Counted from the stretch's first letter, positions 26,670 to 35,558 are shown. The stretch is 64,000 nt of DNA from Mariniradius saccharolyticus AK6 (GCF_000330725.2 NZ_AMZY02000019.1:62001-126000); one strand, 5' to 3'. Program-made: numbers and translations. The notes: a model not told the origin generated them from the letters alone.

Positions 26670-27239
26670 CTATTCTTTCTTGCCTCTCAATGCTCTTGGA
26701 ATACCGATAGTCGCGATGGTCACGTTTGGACTTGTAAGGATTTCAAAGCCCTCAGCCTTTACATCACTTACTCTCACTGATTTGCCCAAGTCCAAATTTG
26801 AAATATCAGCTTGGATCTTATCGGGAAGGTTTGCTGCCAAACCTTTCACAGCCAGTCTTCTAGTTTTAAACTCCAGCTTTCCACCTTTCTGGACACCTGG
26901 TGCGGTACCTACGATTTCGACGGGGATTTCAAATTTGATTGGTTTATCGGGGCTGAAAGCAAGGAAATCCGCATGAAGCATCATTTCGCTTACTGGATGG
27001 AATTGGGTGTCTTTCAACACTGCCTTCATCTTTTCACCCTCGATATTGAGGTCTACGATGTGTACATCCGGTGTGTAAACGAGGTCTTTGAACAAAATTG
27101 CTGGAGTGTAGAAGTGGATTTGCTCTTTGATGGCCGGGCCATAGACTACGCAAGGCACGTTTCCTTCTTCACGGATTTGGTTCAAGTCCCCTTTTTCGAG
27201 ATTTGCTCTTTTAAACCCTATAATCTCTACTGATTTCAT
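26670..27239 (-). CDS. rplY: Ribosomal protein bL25 (Ctc form)
   Basis: 189 residues. It is the long form of bL25, which binds 5S rRNA, with a Ctc-like C-terminal beta domain (residues about 100-185: EIPVEIVGTAPGVQKGGKLE, RRLAVKGLAANLPDKIQADI). The N-terminal domain starts MKSVEIIGFKRANLEKG and contains VPCVVYG. It is encoded 36 bases after prs on the same strand, as in many genomes. The last residues are basic (RGKKE). Confidence 0.95.
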   Translation of the reverse strand: MKSVEIIGFKRANLEKGDLNQIREEGNVPCVVYGPAIKEQIHFYTPAILFKDLVYTPDVHIVDLNIEGEKMKAVLKDTQFHPVSEMMLHADFLAFSPDKPIKFEIPVEIVGTAPGVQKGGKLEFKTRRLAVKGLAANLPDKIQADISNLDLGKSVRVSDVKAEGFEILTSPNVTIATIGIPRALRGKKE

Positions 27240-27275
27240 AAAATTTGATTTAAGTGTATATAATTGATTGAAATT

Positions 27276-28202
27276 CTAAATGAACAAGGCACTGATGGAA
27301 GTATTTCCTGTCACTGCGTGGATTGCTTTTGCGAAAAGGTCCGCTACTGAAAGTACCCTGATTTTGGAGGAAGTCTGTCTCATTGGGATTGTGTCTGTGA
27401 CGACAAGCTCCTTTAAGACTGAATTCTCTATATTCTCGTAGGCTTTTCCGGAGAGTACACCATGAGTGGCAATCGCTCTAACAGAGATTGCGCCTTTTTC
27501 CATCAGGATTTGGGCTGCTTTGCAAAGTGTCCCCGCCGTGTCGACCAAGTCATCGATCAAGATGACATCTTTGCCTTCCACGTCCCCGATTACCTGCATT
27601 GACGCTACCTCGTTGGCCCTTTTTCTGTGCTTGTCACAGACGACCATTTCTACTTCGAAATGCTTGGCGTAGGCCCTTGCCCGCGCGACTCCGCCCACAT
27701 CCGGTGCAGCGAAAATCATGTTGTCAAGGTTGAGCCTTTCCAAATAGGGCACAAAAATAGCTGATCCGTTCAAATGATCCAAAGGTATGTCGAAAAATCC
27801 CTGGATTTGTCCCGCATGGAGGTCACAGGTCATGATCCTGTCAGCCCCTGCCGAAGTAAGCATATTGGCAATCAACTTGGCCGCAATGGATACCCGCGGT
27901 CTGTCCTTTCTGTCTTGCCGCGCATATCCATAATACGGGATTACGGCACATACCTTATAGGCACTGGCCCTTTTGGCCGCATCGATCATCAGGCAAAGTT
28001 CGAGGAGATTGTCCGCGGTCGGGTTGGTGGATTGGATCAAAAAGACCGTACATCCCCTGACAGATTCATTGAAGCTTGGGGAAAGTTCGCCGTCGCTGAA
28101 CTTGGACATCGTCAGGTCTCCAAGTCTTTTTCCATAATATTTGGCGATTTTCTCAGCAAGCTGAAGGCTATTGGTACCGGAAAAGAGTTTGACCTCTGAC
28201 AT
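27276..28202 (-). CDS. prs: Ribose-phosphate pyrophosphokinase
   Basis: 308 residues. It makes PRPP from ribose 5-phosphate and ATP. Visible motifs are YYGYARQDRK (ATP loop), CDLHAGQIQGFFDIPLDHL (metal site), PDVGGVARARAYAK and the PRPP-binding loop DVILIDDLVDTAGTL. Length and order are typical of class I enzymes. It heads the prs-rplY-pth group on the minus strand. Confidence 0.97.
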   Translation of the reverse strand: MSEVKLFSGTNSLQLAEKIAKYYGKRLGDLTMSKFSDGELSPSFNESVRGCTVFLIQSTNPTADNLLELCLMIDAAKRASAYKVCAVIPYYGYARQDRKDRPRVSIAAKLIANMLTSAGADRIMTCDLHAGQIQGFFDIPLDHLNGSAIFVPYLERLNLDNMIFAAPDVGGVARARAYAKHFEVEMVVCDKHRKRANEVASMQVIGDVEGKDVILIDDLVDTAGTLCKAAQILMEKGAISVRAIATHGVLSGKAYENIENSVLKELVVTDTIPMRQTSSKIRVLSVADLFAKAIHAVTGNTSISALFI

Positions 28203-28251
28203 ATTTTGATGGCTGGTTTTCGGTTGCGAAGTATTTGTTTTGCGCTTGCAG

Positions 28252-28259
28252 CAAAGGTA
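28252..28259 (-). promoter_or_regulatory. Minus-7 element before prs
   Basis: TACCTTTG on the minus strand fits TAnnTTTG and lies about 50 bases before the prs ATG. The same octamer precedes gcvT and iscA. No good minus-33 TTTG was found. Confidence 0.4.
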
Positions 28260-28306
28260 GATAAAATTGATTGGTTTCAGTATTCGGCCAAATCGATTAA
28301 GGAATT

Positions 28307-29023
28307 TTATTTGGTTTTTTCGGCAATCAGTTCATCACCCTTTAGGATACCGATCAGATCGTACTGATTCAGCTGCAAACAAAAATCTATATCCGCTTCA
28401 ATATTATGATTCTGAAGTCTTTTTGCGTGCGACGCCTGACCCAAGAATAGGTTGAGGCGATGCGCATTGTCTTGATAAAGGTTTTTCATCGCGAAAACCG
28501 TGTCACAATCGGTGTCAAACTGCGGGAAAAGCAAGGCCGCCAAAGCACCTGCATACAGGGAATCCTCCAAGTTGAACTTTCCCTTCCATCCTGCGCAGAG
28601 GATCAAGACATCCTCCGGAAGCCCGATCAAAAAATCAGCAGTCGCCCTCAGGTTGACGAATGCGCCGATAATCACCCTAGCTGCTTCGGCCTTCGTTTTC
28701 TCAATGGCAAGGGTGCCATTGGTGGTGGTCATAGCGATTTTCTTGCCCGCATAGGCACCATCCAAATAGGCAATCGGGGAATTCCCCAATTCAAAACCAT
28801 CCGCGGTCAGCCCGTTGCGTTCGCCGGCGATCACGTAGCCCTCGGCGGCTTTGGCACGGCAGCTTTCCAAATCCATAAAGGGGGTGATCGAGGCCACGCC
28901 ATTGGCCAAGGCGGCCATCATGGTCGAAGTGGCCCGGAAAATATCCACGATCACCACGTTTTTGCCTGATACTTCATACAAATGCAGCAGTTCAGGACTG
29001 ACGCAGATTTCTACTTTTTTCAT
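28307..29023 (-). CDS. comB: 2-phosphosulfolactate phosphatase (ComB family)
   Basis: 238 residues of the ComB family: KNVVIVDIFRATSTMMAAL, GYVIAGERNGLTADGFELGN and KKIAMTTTNGTLAIEK. In methanogens ComB removes phosphate from 2-phosphosulfolactate on the way to coenzyme M. In Bacteroidota the product may instead serve sulfonate or sulfonolipid metabolism, but no partner genes are adjacent, so the physiological substrate is open. I chose the ATG at 29023; a longer reading adds 12 residues overlapping gcvT's downstream spacer. It follows gcvT by 32 bases. Confidence 0.88.
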   Translation of the reverse strand: MKKVEICVSPELLHLYEVSGKNVVIVDIFRATSTMMAALANGVASITPFMDLESCRAKAAEGYVIAGERNGLTADGFELGNSPIAYLDGAYAGKKIAMTTTNGTLAIEKTKAEAARVIIGAFVNLRATADFLIGLPEDVLILCAGWKGKFNLEDSLYAGALAALLFPQFDTDCDTVFAMKNLYQDNAHRLNLFLGQASHAKRLQNHNIEADIDFCLQLNQYDLIGILKGDELIAEKTK

Positions 29024-29055
29024 AGGAGAATGGAAATGGTCTTGGCTTCGGATGC

Positions 29056-30150
29056 TCACTTCTTGTAAAGTGGAAGTTTTTCGACCTTCGCGACCAGGTT
29101 TTTGTTCCGGACGGTAATCGCGATTTCGGTTCCTGGTTGGGCATATTCTGACCGGACGTAGCCAAGGCCTACGCCGACTCCCATGGTTGGGGAAATGGTG
29201 CCGGAAGTCACCTCACCGATGGCTTCACCCGCCGCATTGACGATAGGGTAGTGGGCACGTGGAATCCCTTTTTCCTGAAGGATAAAGCCCACCAGCTTTT
29301 TGGAAACACCCGCTTCTTTTTGTTTTTTCAGGTTTTCCGAGTTGATAAAATCCTTGGTAAACTTGGTGATCCAACCCAATCCGGCTTCCAAGGGCGACGT
29401 TTCGTCGTTGATATCGTTGCCGTAAAGGCAATAGCCCATCTCCAAGCGCAGGGTATCTCTTGCACCGAGGCCGATTGGCTTGATGCCATGGGACTTTCCT
29501 GCTTCAAAAATGGCTTTCCATACGCTTTCCGCATCCTCGTTTCTGACATAGATTTCAAAACCTCCCGCGCCGGTGTAGCCCGTGCCAGAGATGATCACAT
29601 TTTTGGCCCCGGCAAAGTCGCCCACGGTGAAGTGGTAAAACTTGATTGCCGACAGATCCACCGCGGTCAGGGATTGCACCGCCTCGGCGGCTTTGGGCCC
29701 TTGTATCGCAAAAAGCGAGATTTCATCGGAGATGTTTTTCATGTCGGCACCCATGGTGTTGTGTTGCTTCACCCAGTTCCAGTCCTTTTCGATATTGGAA
29801 GCATTGACCACAAGCATGTATTTTTCATCTTCCAATTTGTAAACAATCAGGTCATCGACGATACCGCCTCGGTCGTTGGGAAAGCAGGAGTACTGCGCCT
29901 GTCCGATGACCAACTTGGACGCGTCGTTGGAAGTGACCTTTTGGATCAGGTCCAAGGCTTTTGGGCCGCTGATGATAAATTCCCCCATATGGGATACGTC
30001 AAAAACCCCAACCCCTTCGCGCACGGTTTGGTGCTCTTCGATGTCAGAACTGTACCTGACGGGCATATTGAATCCGGCAAATGGAACCATTTTGGCTCCC
30101 AAACTGACATGGAGGTCGTTGAGGGGGATGTTTTTGATGTTTTCTGTCAT
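29056..30150 (-). CDS. gcvT: Glycine cleavage system T protein (aminomethyltransferase)
   Basis: 364 residues. It transfers the methylene unit from the H-protein-bound intermediate to tetrahydrofolate and releases ammonia. The N-terminus [19 protein letters not shown] and the segments [28 protein letters not shown] and [20 protein letters not shown] (conserved Asp/Arg/Glu for folate binding) are all present. Full length. H and P protein genes are not nearby, as is common in Bacteroidota. Its promoter lies just beyond the iscA terminator. Confidence 0.96.
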   Translation of the reverse strand: MTENIKNIPLNDLHVSLGAKMVPFAGFNMPVRYSSDIEEHQTVREGVGVFDVSHMGEFIISGPKALDLIQKVTSNDASKLVIGQAQYSCFPNDRGGIVDDLIVYKLEDEKYMLVVNASNIEKDWNWVKQHNTMGADMKNISDEISLFAIQGPKAAEAVQSLTAVDLSAIKFYHFTVGDFAGAKNVIISGTGYTGAGGFEIYVRNEDAESVWKAIFEAGKSHGIKPIGLGARDTLRLEMGYCLYGNDINDETSPLEAGLGWITKFTKDFINSENLKKQKEAGVSKKLVGFILQEKGIPRAHYPIVNAAGEAIGEVTSGTISPTMGVGVGLGYVRSEYAQPGTEIAITVRNKNLVAKVEKLPLYKK

Positions 30151-30173
30151 GACGAGGGTTTATTTTCTGGCGG

Positions 30174-30181
30174 CAAAGGTA
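30174..30181 (-). promoter_or_regulatory. Minus-7 element before gcvT
   Basis: TACCTTTG on the minus strand, 23 bases before the gcvT ATG and directly after the iscA terminator hairpin. Confidence 0.45.
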
Positions 30182-30205
30182 ACAAAAGGCCGCCAAGGTA
30201 CTAAC

Positions 30206-30229
30206 AAAAAAGCCGGCTGTTGGGCCGGC
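30206..30229 (-). terminator. Intrinsic terminator after iscA
   Basis: GCCGGC (30212-30217) and GCCGGC (30224-30229) form a hairpin with loop TGTTGG. On the minus strand it runs into TTTTTT (30211-30206). It separates iscA from gcvT. Confidence 0.88.
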
Positions 30230-30245
30230 GATTAGATGGATTTTT

Positions 30246-30572
30246 TTAGACCGAGAAACTTTCCCCGCATCCGCAAGTGCGCGAGGCGTTGGGGTTGATG
30301 AATTGGAAGCCCTTGCCGTTGAGGCCATCGGAAAACTCCAAAACAGTCCCCGCCAGGTACAGCAGGCTTTTTCTGTCGACGATGATTTTGATGCCCTTGT
30401 CCTCAAACACGTGGTCCGTCTCCACTACTTTCGCATCGAATCCAAGGTCATACATCAGGCCCGAACAGCCGCCACCTTTGACAGAAACCCGGATGTTTTC
30501 GTCCGAGCTGCGTCCTTCCTCCTGCCTGAGCGTCAAAATCTGGTCTTTGGCTTTTTCTGAAACTGTGATCAT
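30246..30572 (-). CDS. HesB/IscA-type iron-sulfur cluster assembly protein
   Basis: 108 residues. It is an A-type carrier that passes Fe-S clusters to target enzymes. The three ligand cysteines are present: one in KGGGCSGLMYDL and the CGC pair in ASRTCGCGESFSV. I chose the ATG of MITVSEKAKDQIL; the open frame runs a further 48 codons, but that part overlaps the divergent epimerase gene and contains a minus-7 element. IscA, ErpA and SufA cannot be told apart from this sequence. Confidence 0.93.
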   Translation of the reverse strand: MITVSEKAKDQILTLRQEEGRSSDENIRVSVKGGGCSGLMYDLGFDAKVVETDHVFEDKGIKIIVDRKSLLYLAGTVLEFSDGLNGKGFQFINPNASRTCGCGESFSV

Positions 30573-30642
30573 ATGGAAGTGAGTTTTATGCTTAATTTGG
30601 CAAGCAATGAGTGAACATGCTTGTTTTTGAAATGATTCAATA

Positions 30643-30650
30643 CAAAGGTA
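30643..30650 (-). promoter_or_regulatory. Minus-7 element before iscA-type gene
   Basis: TACCTTTG on the minus strand, about 70 bases upstream of the ATG. It is identical to the octamers before prs and gcvT. Its position supports the short start of the A-type carrier. Confidence 0.4.
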
Positions 30651-30663
30651 AAAAATTATCAGG

Positions 30664-31068
30664 ATGAGAAAAATCGAGCATTTGGGTATCGCCGTCCGTG
30701 ACCTCAAAGCAGCCAACGAGTTGTTTGCAAAACTGCTCGGAAAGGCACATTACAAGGAGGAAGGCGTGGAAAGAGAGGGCGTGAGGACCAGTTTTTTCCA
30801 AGTCGGGGAGACCAAGGTCGAATTGTTGGAAGCGACGCGGCCGGACAGCCCGATCGCGAAGTTTCTCGACAAGCGGGGCGAGGGCATCCACCACATCGCC
30901 TTTGACGTCGCCGATATCTATGCGGAGATGGAGCGGCTGAAAGGCGAGGGCTTCGAAATCCTGCATGAGACCCCCAAAAAGGGCGCCGACAACAAACTGA
31001 TCGTATTTCTCCATCCCCGCAGCACCAACGGCGTCTTGGTGGAACTTTGCCAGGAGATTGGAGGGTAG
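30664..31068 (+). CDS. mce: Methylmalonyl-CoA epimerase
   Basis: 134 residues of the vicinal-oxygen-chelate fold. It interconverts the (R) and (S) forms of methylmalonyl-CoA in propionate and odd-chain fat metabolism. Metal ligands are at the expected sites: IEHLGIAVRDL (His), VELLEATRPDSPIAKFL (Glu), GEGIHHIAFDV (His) and the final NGVLVELCQ (Glu). It is divergent from the A-type Fe-S carrier. Standard length. Confidence 0.94.
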   Translation: MRKIEHLGIAVRDLKAANELFAKLLGKAHYKEEGVEREGVRTSFFQVGETKVELLEATRPDSPIAKFLDKRGEGIHHIAFDVADIYAEMERLKGEGFEILHETPKKGADNKLIVFLHPRSTNGVLVELCQEIGG

Positions 31069-31179
31069 GGGTAGTTGGGATTAACTTACGGCAGCCGTAA
31101 CACGCATTCGGAATGAAATCATGATGAAAAGTGGCGGTTGTAAAATCTTGTTGAAAATTCTATCTAGAAGGAAAACAAT

Positions 31180-31602
31180 ATGATGATTGAAAAAGTACTC
31201 ATCTCCTTTTTGTTTTTGGTGACCAATTTTACCGTGTATTCCTTAATGCAAGTCAGAGCCAAAAACTCATACAGATTGTTGTTTCTAGGATCTGTAATGA
31301 TTGCCTTTTTTTTAATTCTGATCCAGACTGATGTTGTAGTTTTTCAAACCATGCCGATAAGCACTTTCAACGGATTGTTGTTTTTCTCACTTGCGTTGCC
31401 AATTTTCCGGGCACTTTCAAAAGTCCAATTACTCATTTTTGGGAAGAAAATTGATGAATCCTTTAAACCAGGTTATTCCAAAGTAAAACCTGCAATGGAA
31501 TTTATGTTCTTCAAATTGATTTTTGCAATGGTTTTCGTTTATCAACTTTATGTTGTTTGGGATGAAGCGGCTTCATTTAGGAAGTCTTTAGAATTGCCGT
31601 AA
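31180..31602 (+). CDS. Small membrane protein of unknown function
   Basis: 140 residues with about four hydrophobic helices (residues 6-24, 30-48, 57-77, 106-126) and a short basic stretch between the third and fourth. No family is recognised. An ATG one codon downstream is an equally good start. A palindrome TTACGG/CCGTAA (31086-31100) lies in the upstream spacer. It belongs to a small patch with lower GC than the neighbouring housekeeping genes. Confidence 0.65.
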   Translation: MMIEKVLISFLFLVTNFTVYSLMQVRAKNSYRLLFLGSVMIAFFLILIQTDVVVFQTMPISTFNGLLFFSLALPIFRALSKVQLLIFGKKIDESFKPGYSKVKPAMEFMFFKLIFAMVFVYQLYVVWDEAASFRKSLELP

Positions 31603-31933
31603 TTTGGCCCAGTCTGAGTGAAAACTGACGAATGCGCTAGGCGTATTCCGTTCGATATCTATACTAAAATCTTCTCCACCTGTGATTAGATTGGTGTGGC
31701 GGCTGGGCGTATCCCGATGCCAGTCGACGATGCAATTTCGCCTTTCTATTTCTATGAATTTGTAATTCACCTGCCCTTCAACTATACTCCGTTGTGGTAT
31801 TTGGAAATCATTGCCAATTGCAAATAAGAAAGGATATCAGGGTGGGATTACATCCGCGAATATCCTGATCCAACCAGCAAACACGGCAGGTTTATTCAAA
31901 ACCTAGCAGCGGATTTATCCGGTTTGAAACGGC
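31603..31933 (+). repeat. Gene-free spacer with one copy of a dispersed repeat
   Basis: 331 bases without a credible gene. At 31748-31769 it holds ATTTCTAT directly followed by GAATTTGTAATTCA, which recurs at 32447-32474 with six bases between the two parts. A further imperfect repeat GGATATCAGG / GAATATCCTGATCC is seen at about 31832-31875. These look like short mobile or REP-like debris around the next gene. Confidence 0.5.
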
Positions 31934-32386
31934 ATGAGAAAAGTTATAGCGATTTATCAGATTTTTTCCGGCGTGGTGGGGGCGTTGATGGCTGTTGGAT
32001 CAATCATTGATCTCTTTCAAGGTTTTAACCTAAAGGCTTTTTCTTTTCTAGCTGTGATGCTATCAATTTCGATTTTTTTGGTTTATTGCGGCCTGAGATT
32101 GTTCTTATTTCAATCAAGTCAAATTTTTAAATTAAACTTTTTGAGTCAGGCAATCCAAATCGTTTCATTTTCCGTAGGAGGATTCCATTTTATGTTTTTT
32201 TTCGGGCTACCTGTATATTGTAGTTTGGAATCATCGGAAGGAGTTGAGTTGAAGTTTGGTGCTGGACTCTCTAAGTTTGCAATTTCAACAGGGGCAGACC
32301 CCGATTTTTTTTCCATATCTATCAATTTGGTCGCTGTCGTACTAGCCTTATGGTTTTGGGAGAAATGGAAGCAAGAGGAGGTTTGA
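31934..32386 (+). CDS. Small membrane protein of unknown function
   Basis: 150 residues with four or five predicted helices (about 5-27, 34-57, 66-90, 126-142). No family recognised. It is flanked on both sides by copies of the same short repeat (31748 and 32461), in a low-GC patch, which suggests it was acquired or moved. Function unknown. Confidence 0.65.
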   Translation: MRKVIAIYQIFSGVVGALMAVGSIIDLFQGFNLKAFSFLAVMLSISIFLVYCGLRLFLFQSSQIFKLNFLSQAIQIVSFSVGGFHFMFFFGLPVYCSLESSEGVELKFGAGLSKFAISTGADPDFFSISINLVAVVLALWFWEKWKQEEV

Positions 32387-32414
32387 ATCAGATTCGTCAC
32401 CTTAGCGTGGAATG

Positions 32415-32474
32415 GCGTAGGCGTTACGCTTTGTTCGTGAATACGCATTTCTATCACAATGAATTTGTAATTCA
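32415..32474 (+). repeat. Second copy of dispersed repeat with adjoining hairpin
   Basis: GCGTA (32415-32419), loop GGCGT, TACGC (32425-32429) forms a small stem. ATTTCTAT (32447-32454) and GAATTTGTAATTCA (32461-32474) match the copy at 31748-31769. A hairpin next to a conserved tail is the shape of REP elements handled by tyrosine transposases, but no such transposase is in this window. Confidence 0.5.
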
Positions 32475-32658
32475 TTTTGCAGGAAATTATCTTTCAATTA
32501 GGGATTCGCTGATTGGACGCCGGCAGTTTTAATTGATCGAAAGCGCAAATGGTAAGCATCAATTACCAATGGTTTTCGGTTCTTTCCAGGCGCCACCCCC
32601 GGTCTTTCTTAGCCTTTGGTAGCGTTTTCCTCCCTATGTTGAACACAAATATATAGCT

Positions 32659-34119
32659 ATGCGAAAATTTAATTCCTTAGGAATCCTCAGTTTCATTTTG
32701 CTTTGCTGCTACCAGCCCGCGATGGCACAGCGATCAGCTTTTTTGAATTTTGGAAATTTAATTGCAGCCATGCCAGAGACCAAAATGGCCGATGCAGAGC
32801 TGGAAGCCTACCGAAAACAATTGGTGGCAACGGGGGAAAAAATGATGGTAGAGATTAATGAAGCCTACCACACATTGTTGAATGATGTTCAAGCTGGGAT
32901 AATACCTCCGAATCAACAACAGCAAAGACAGGAAGAACTGCAACAACAACAACAGCAGCAAATATCCAATTATGAAAAGGAAATAAGTCAAAAGGTTGAG
33001 CTTAAGCGGGAGGAATTGTTGAAACCTATTCAAGAAAGGATTGAAAATGCAGTTCGTGACGTTGCGAGGGAAAAACGTGTCGCGTGCGTTTTTGACACTT
33101 CGGTGTTTAACGCAGTATTGTATGCAGATAAATCTTTTGATATGGAGCCATTGGTACGTGCCCGTTTGGGATTGCCTGGTTCTGGGGGCAATTCTCTGAT
33201 TGACGGTACTGCTTCAATCGTTTTTGTCAATTCAACAGAAATATTGTCCAGGCTGCCTCTAATAAAGCAAGCTGATAGTCAATTGCAAACGTTCCAGACA
33301 CAGCTTCAACAAAAAGGGGAAAGTATGGCGGCAGAGTTGGAACAGGAATACTTGAGTTTTCTTCAAAGGGTCGAACGGGGAGAGTTGAGCTCCGAACAAC
33401 AGTATTTGGAAAAAGCAAAAATCGAGGCAAAGCAATCCAGACTAGGGGAGTTTGAGCAGGACAGGGTTAAGCAAATTGCGGACAAGCGCACGGAATTGCT
33501 GCAGCCCATATATAACCAGGTCAATGCAGCGATAGCTGCCGCAGCAAAAAAGACAAACATCCAGATGGTTTTTGAAAGATCGATATTGCTTTATTTTGAC
33601 GAAAGTGTGGATTTGTCTGATTTGGTCGGCGAGCAGCTTGGTTTACCCGCCTCCCGTGTGGGCACTTTTCGCGGAGGTGCAAGCGCTTATGGCGCTGTCA
33701 ATCCAACAGCGATTTTGGCCAGTATGCCCGATGTGGAGCAGGCCGATTTCCAAATTAATGTATTGGTTAAGGAGTTACAAAAACGGGGGCAAGACATGGT
33801 GGACCAGTTTCAACAGGATTACCGCGCCGTCATGCAGAAGGTAGAACGGGGCGAGTTGAGTCCCGCCAAACAGGAGGAGGAATCTGCTCGGTTGGATGCA
33901 AAACAATCGGAAATCATAAGTTTTGAGCAGCAAATGACAAATCAACTACAGGATGCCCGCAATAAATTGTATGAGCCTATATTCAAGCGGGTCAATGAGG
34001 CGGTGGCCAACGTCGCAAAGGAACAGAATCTGTCAATGGTTTTCGAAATGGGAGCACTTTTATATAGCGACCCAGCATTGGATATTTCTGCCTTGGTGAA
34101 AAGAAAACTTGGGATCTGA
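32659..34119 (+). CDS. Three-repeat Skp/OmpH-family periplasmic protein
   Basis: 486 residues with a Sec signal (ending QPAMAQ). Three consecutive OmpH/Skp-like units follow at about 25-175, 185-335 and 345-486. Each has an entry strand (LNFGNLIAAMPE, IVFVNSTEILSRLP, GAVNPTAILASMPD), a long coiled-coil hairpin, and a closing strand (VACVFDTSVF, IQMVFERSIL, LSMVFEMGAL). Single Skp is about 160 residues and works as a trimer that holds unfolded outer-membrane proteins. Fusion of three units could give a covalent trimer. Unit 1 has a glutamine-rich hairpin tip (runs of CAA codons near 32917-32965). Chaperone activity is inference. Confidence 0.88.
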   Translation: MRKFNSLGILSFILLCCYQPAMAQRSAFLNFGNLIAAMPETKMADAELEAYRKQLVATGEKMMVEINEAYHTLLNDVQAGIIPPNQQQQRQEELQQQQQQQISNYEKEISQKVELKREELLKPIQERIENAVRDVAREKRVACVFDTSVFNAVLYADKSFDMEPLVRARLGLPGSGGNSLIDGTASIVFVNSTEILSRLPLIKQADSQLQTFQTQLQQKGESMAAELEQEYLSFLQRVERGELSSEQQYLEKAKIEAKQSRLGEFEQDRVKQIADKRTELLQPIYNQVNAAIAAAAKKTNIQMVFERSILLYFDESVDLSDLVGEQLGLPASRVGTFRGGASAYGAVNPTAILASMPDVEQADFQINVLVKELQKRGQDMVDQFQQDYRAVMQKVERGELSPAKQEEESARLDAKQSEIISFEQQMTNQLQDARNKLYEPIFKRVNEAVANVAKEQNLSMVFEMGALLYSDPALDISALVKRKLGI

Positions 34120-34463
34120 GTATGCAAATTGTTCAAGCCACAGAGAAATCCGAACATTGCAAATCTACAATCAATGTGTAATTAGATGCTTTCGGTGTTC
34201 GTATAAACAAATGGAAACTCAGGCAACCAACTCAGAATTCAGCTACCCAAGTAGATGCCTGGTAGACGTTTCGTTCACTTTTCGACAAAAACCTGGAAAT
34301 CGAAGCATTTCTCGAAGATTGTCTATCGCTATTTATTTTCTAGTTGCTGGGTTTTGCAATGCTTTCTCGGGAAAGATAATTGCCCAAGATGGAGTCAACT
34401 TTGACGACAAGCCCTTTTGATTTCCACCCATTCAGATCCAGTGCCTCGTTTGGGAATTAGGCG
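34120..34463 (+). other. Gene-free spacer with a signal-peptide-like fragment
   Basis: About 380 bases lie between the Skp-like gene and thiL. The plus strand near 34319-34420 would encode a signal-peptide-like stretch (RLSIAIYFLVAGFCNAFS then GKIIAQDGVNFDDKPF) ending at a stop, without a convincing start codon. It may be the remnant of an exported protein gene. No RNA or repeat was recognised. Confidence 0.35.
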
Positions 34464-34471
34464 TATCTTTG
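34464..34471 (+). promoter_or_regulatory. Minus-7 element before thiL
   Basis: TATCTTTG fits TAnnTTTG and lies 30 bases before the ATG at 34502. The same octamer precedes metG. The upstream TTTG (34449-34452) is too close to be the minus-33 element. Confidence 0.4.
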
Positions 34472-34501
34472 CGGTTCAATTTACTTGAAATCGAAAACCC
34501 A

Positions 34502-35530
34502 ATGTCAAAGGACAGAACTGAAATAAGCGATATCGGCGAGTTTGGCCTGATTGATTTGTTGAACCAAAAGATTTCCATTAAGAATCCGTCCACTCTCAAA
34601 GGTATCGGAGACGACGCCGCTGTCATCGATGCGGGCGAGCATGTGAAGGTCCTGACGACAGACTTGCTCTTGGAAGGGGTGCATTTCGACCTGTCCTATG
34701 CGCCACTGCAGCATGTTGGATTCAAGGCCGTCGCTGTAAACGTATCGGATATCGCCGCGATGAATGCGATCCCAAAGCAAATCACGGTCAGCATCGCTTT
34801 GTCCAATCGGTTTTCGGTAGAGGCTGTCGAGGCTTTGTACAGCGGTATCAACGCCGCCGCCACACACTATGGCATCGACGTGGTAGGGGGGGATACCACC
34901 GCGTCCAGGTCGGGATTATTGATTTCGATCACGGCCATCGGGGAAGCCAAAAAGGAAGATATTGCTTATCGCTCGGGTGCAAAACTCAACGATATCATCT
35001 GTGTCACGGGAGATTTGGGAGGTGCGCTCGTGGGTCTTCAAATCCTCGAAAGGGAGAAGCAGGTTTATCTGGCCAATCCGGATATGAAACCCGAACTCGA
35101 GAAGTACAACTACGTGACCGCCCGCCAACTCAAACCCGATGCGCGGATGGATATCATCCACGAATTCAGGGATTTGGGTGTTGTGCCCACAAGTATGATT
35201 GATGTTTCAGATGGCTTGGCTTCGGAGCTTTTCCACATCGCGAAGGCATCCTCAGCGGGCATCACCATCTACGAGGACAAGCTTCCCATCGATAAGCAAA
35301 CCTATGAGACGGCGGTAGAATTGGGCCTGGACCCCATTACCTGCGCGCTCAACGGGGGCGAGGATTACGAGTTGTTGTTCACTATCGACCAAAAGGACTT
35401 CGCAAAACTCGAAAAGCATCCCGATATCCACTTCATCGGCTATATCTCAAAACCCGAGGAGGGGAAAGTAATGGTTACCAAAAGCGGCACAGTGGTCAAT
35501 CTCAAAGCACAGGGTTGGAAGCATTTTTAG
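34502..35530 (+). CDS. thiL: Thiamine-monophosphate kinase
   Basis: 342 residues. It phosphorylates thiamine monophosphate to the active cofactor. The PurM/ThiL pattern is clear: ISDIGEFGLIDLL, the nucleotide and metal site KGIGDDAAVID, LLLEGVHFDLSYAPLQHVGF, and VVGGDTTASRSGLLISITAIGEA. The later MIDVSDGLASELFHIAKAS and GGEDYELLF are also typical. I chose the ATG at 34502 (MSKDRTEISDI), since the minus-7 element TATCTTTG overlaps any longer reading. No other thiamine gene is adjacent. Confidence 0.95.
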   Translation: MSKDRTEISDIGEFGLIDLLNQKISIKNPSTLKGIGDDAAVIDAGEHVKVLTTDLLLEGVHFDLSYAPLQHVGFKAVAVNVSDIAAMNAIPKQITVSIALSNRFSVEAVEALYSGINAAATHYGIDVVGGDTTASRSGLLISITAIGEAKKEDIAYRSGAKLNDIICVTGDLGGALVGLQILEREKQVYLANPDMKPELEKYNYVTARQLKPDARMDIIHEFRDLGVVPTSMIDVSDGLASELFHIAKASSAGITIYEDKLPIDKQTYETAVELGLDPITCALNGGEDYELLFTIDQKDFAKLEKHPDIHFIGYISKPEEGKVMVTKSGTVVNLKAQGWKHF

Positions 35531-35558
35531 AGATGGAGTAAGCAATCGTCAAGCAATG

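Noticed and set aside
29056-30229. Glycine riboswitch ahead of gcvT
   Set aside because: The upstream region is only the iscA terminator and a minus-7 element; no room or motif for the aptamer.
30573-30716. Long N-terminal extension of the A-type Fe-S carrier
   Set aside because: It overlaps the divergent epimerase gene and a promoter element; family members start at MITVSEKA.
34109-34420. 103-residue frame after the Skp-like gene
   Set aside because: It overlaps the Skp-like gene end and has no family resemblance; only its last part looks like a signal peptide, possibly a remnant.
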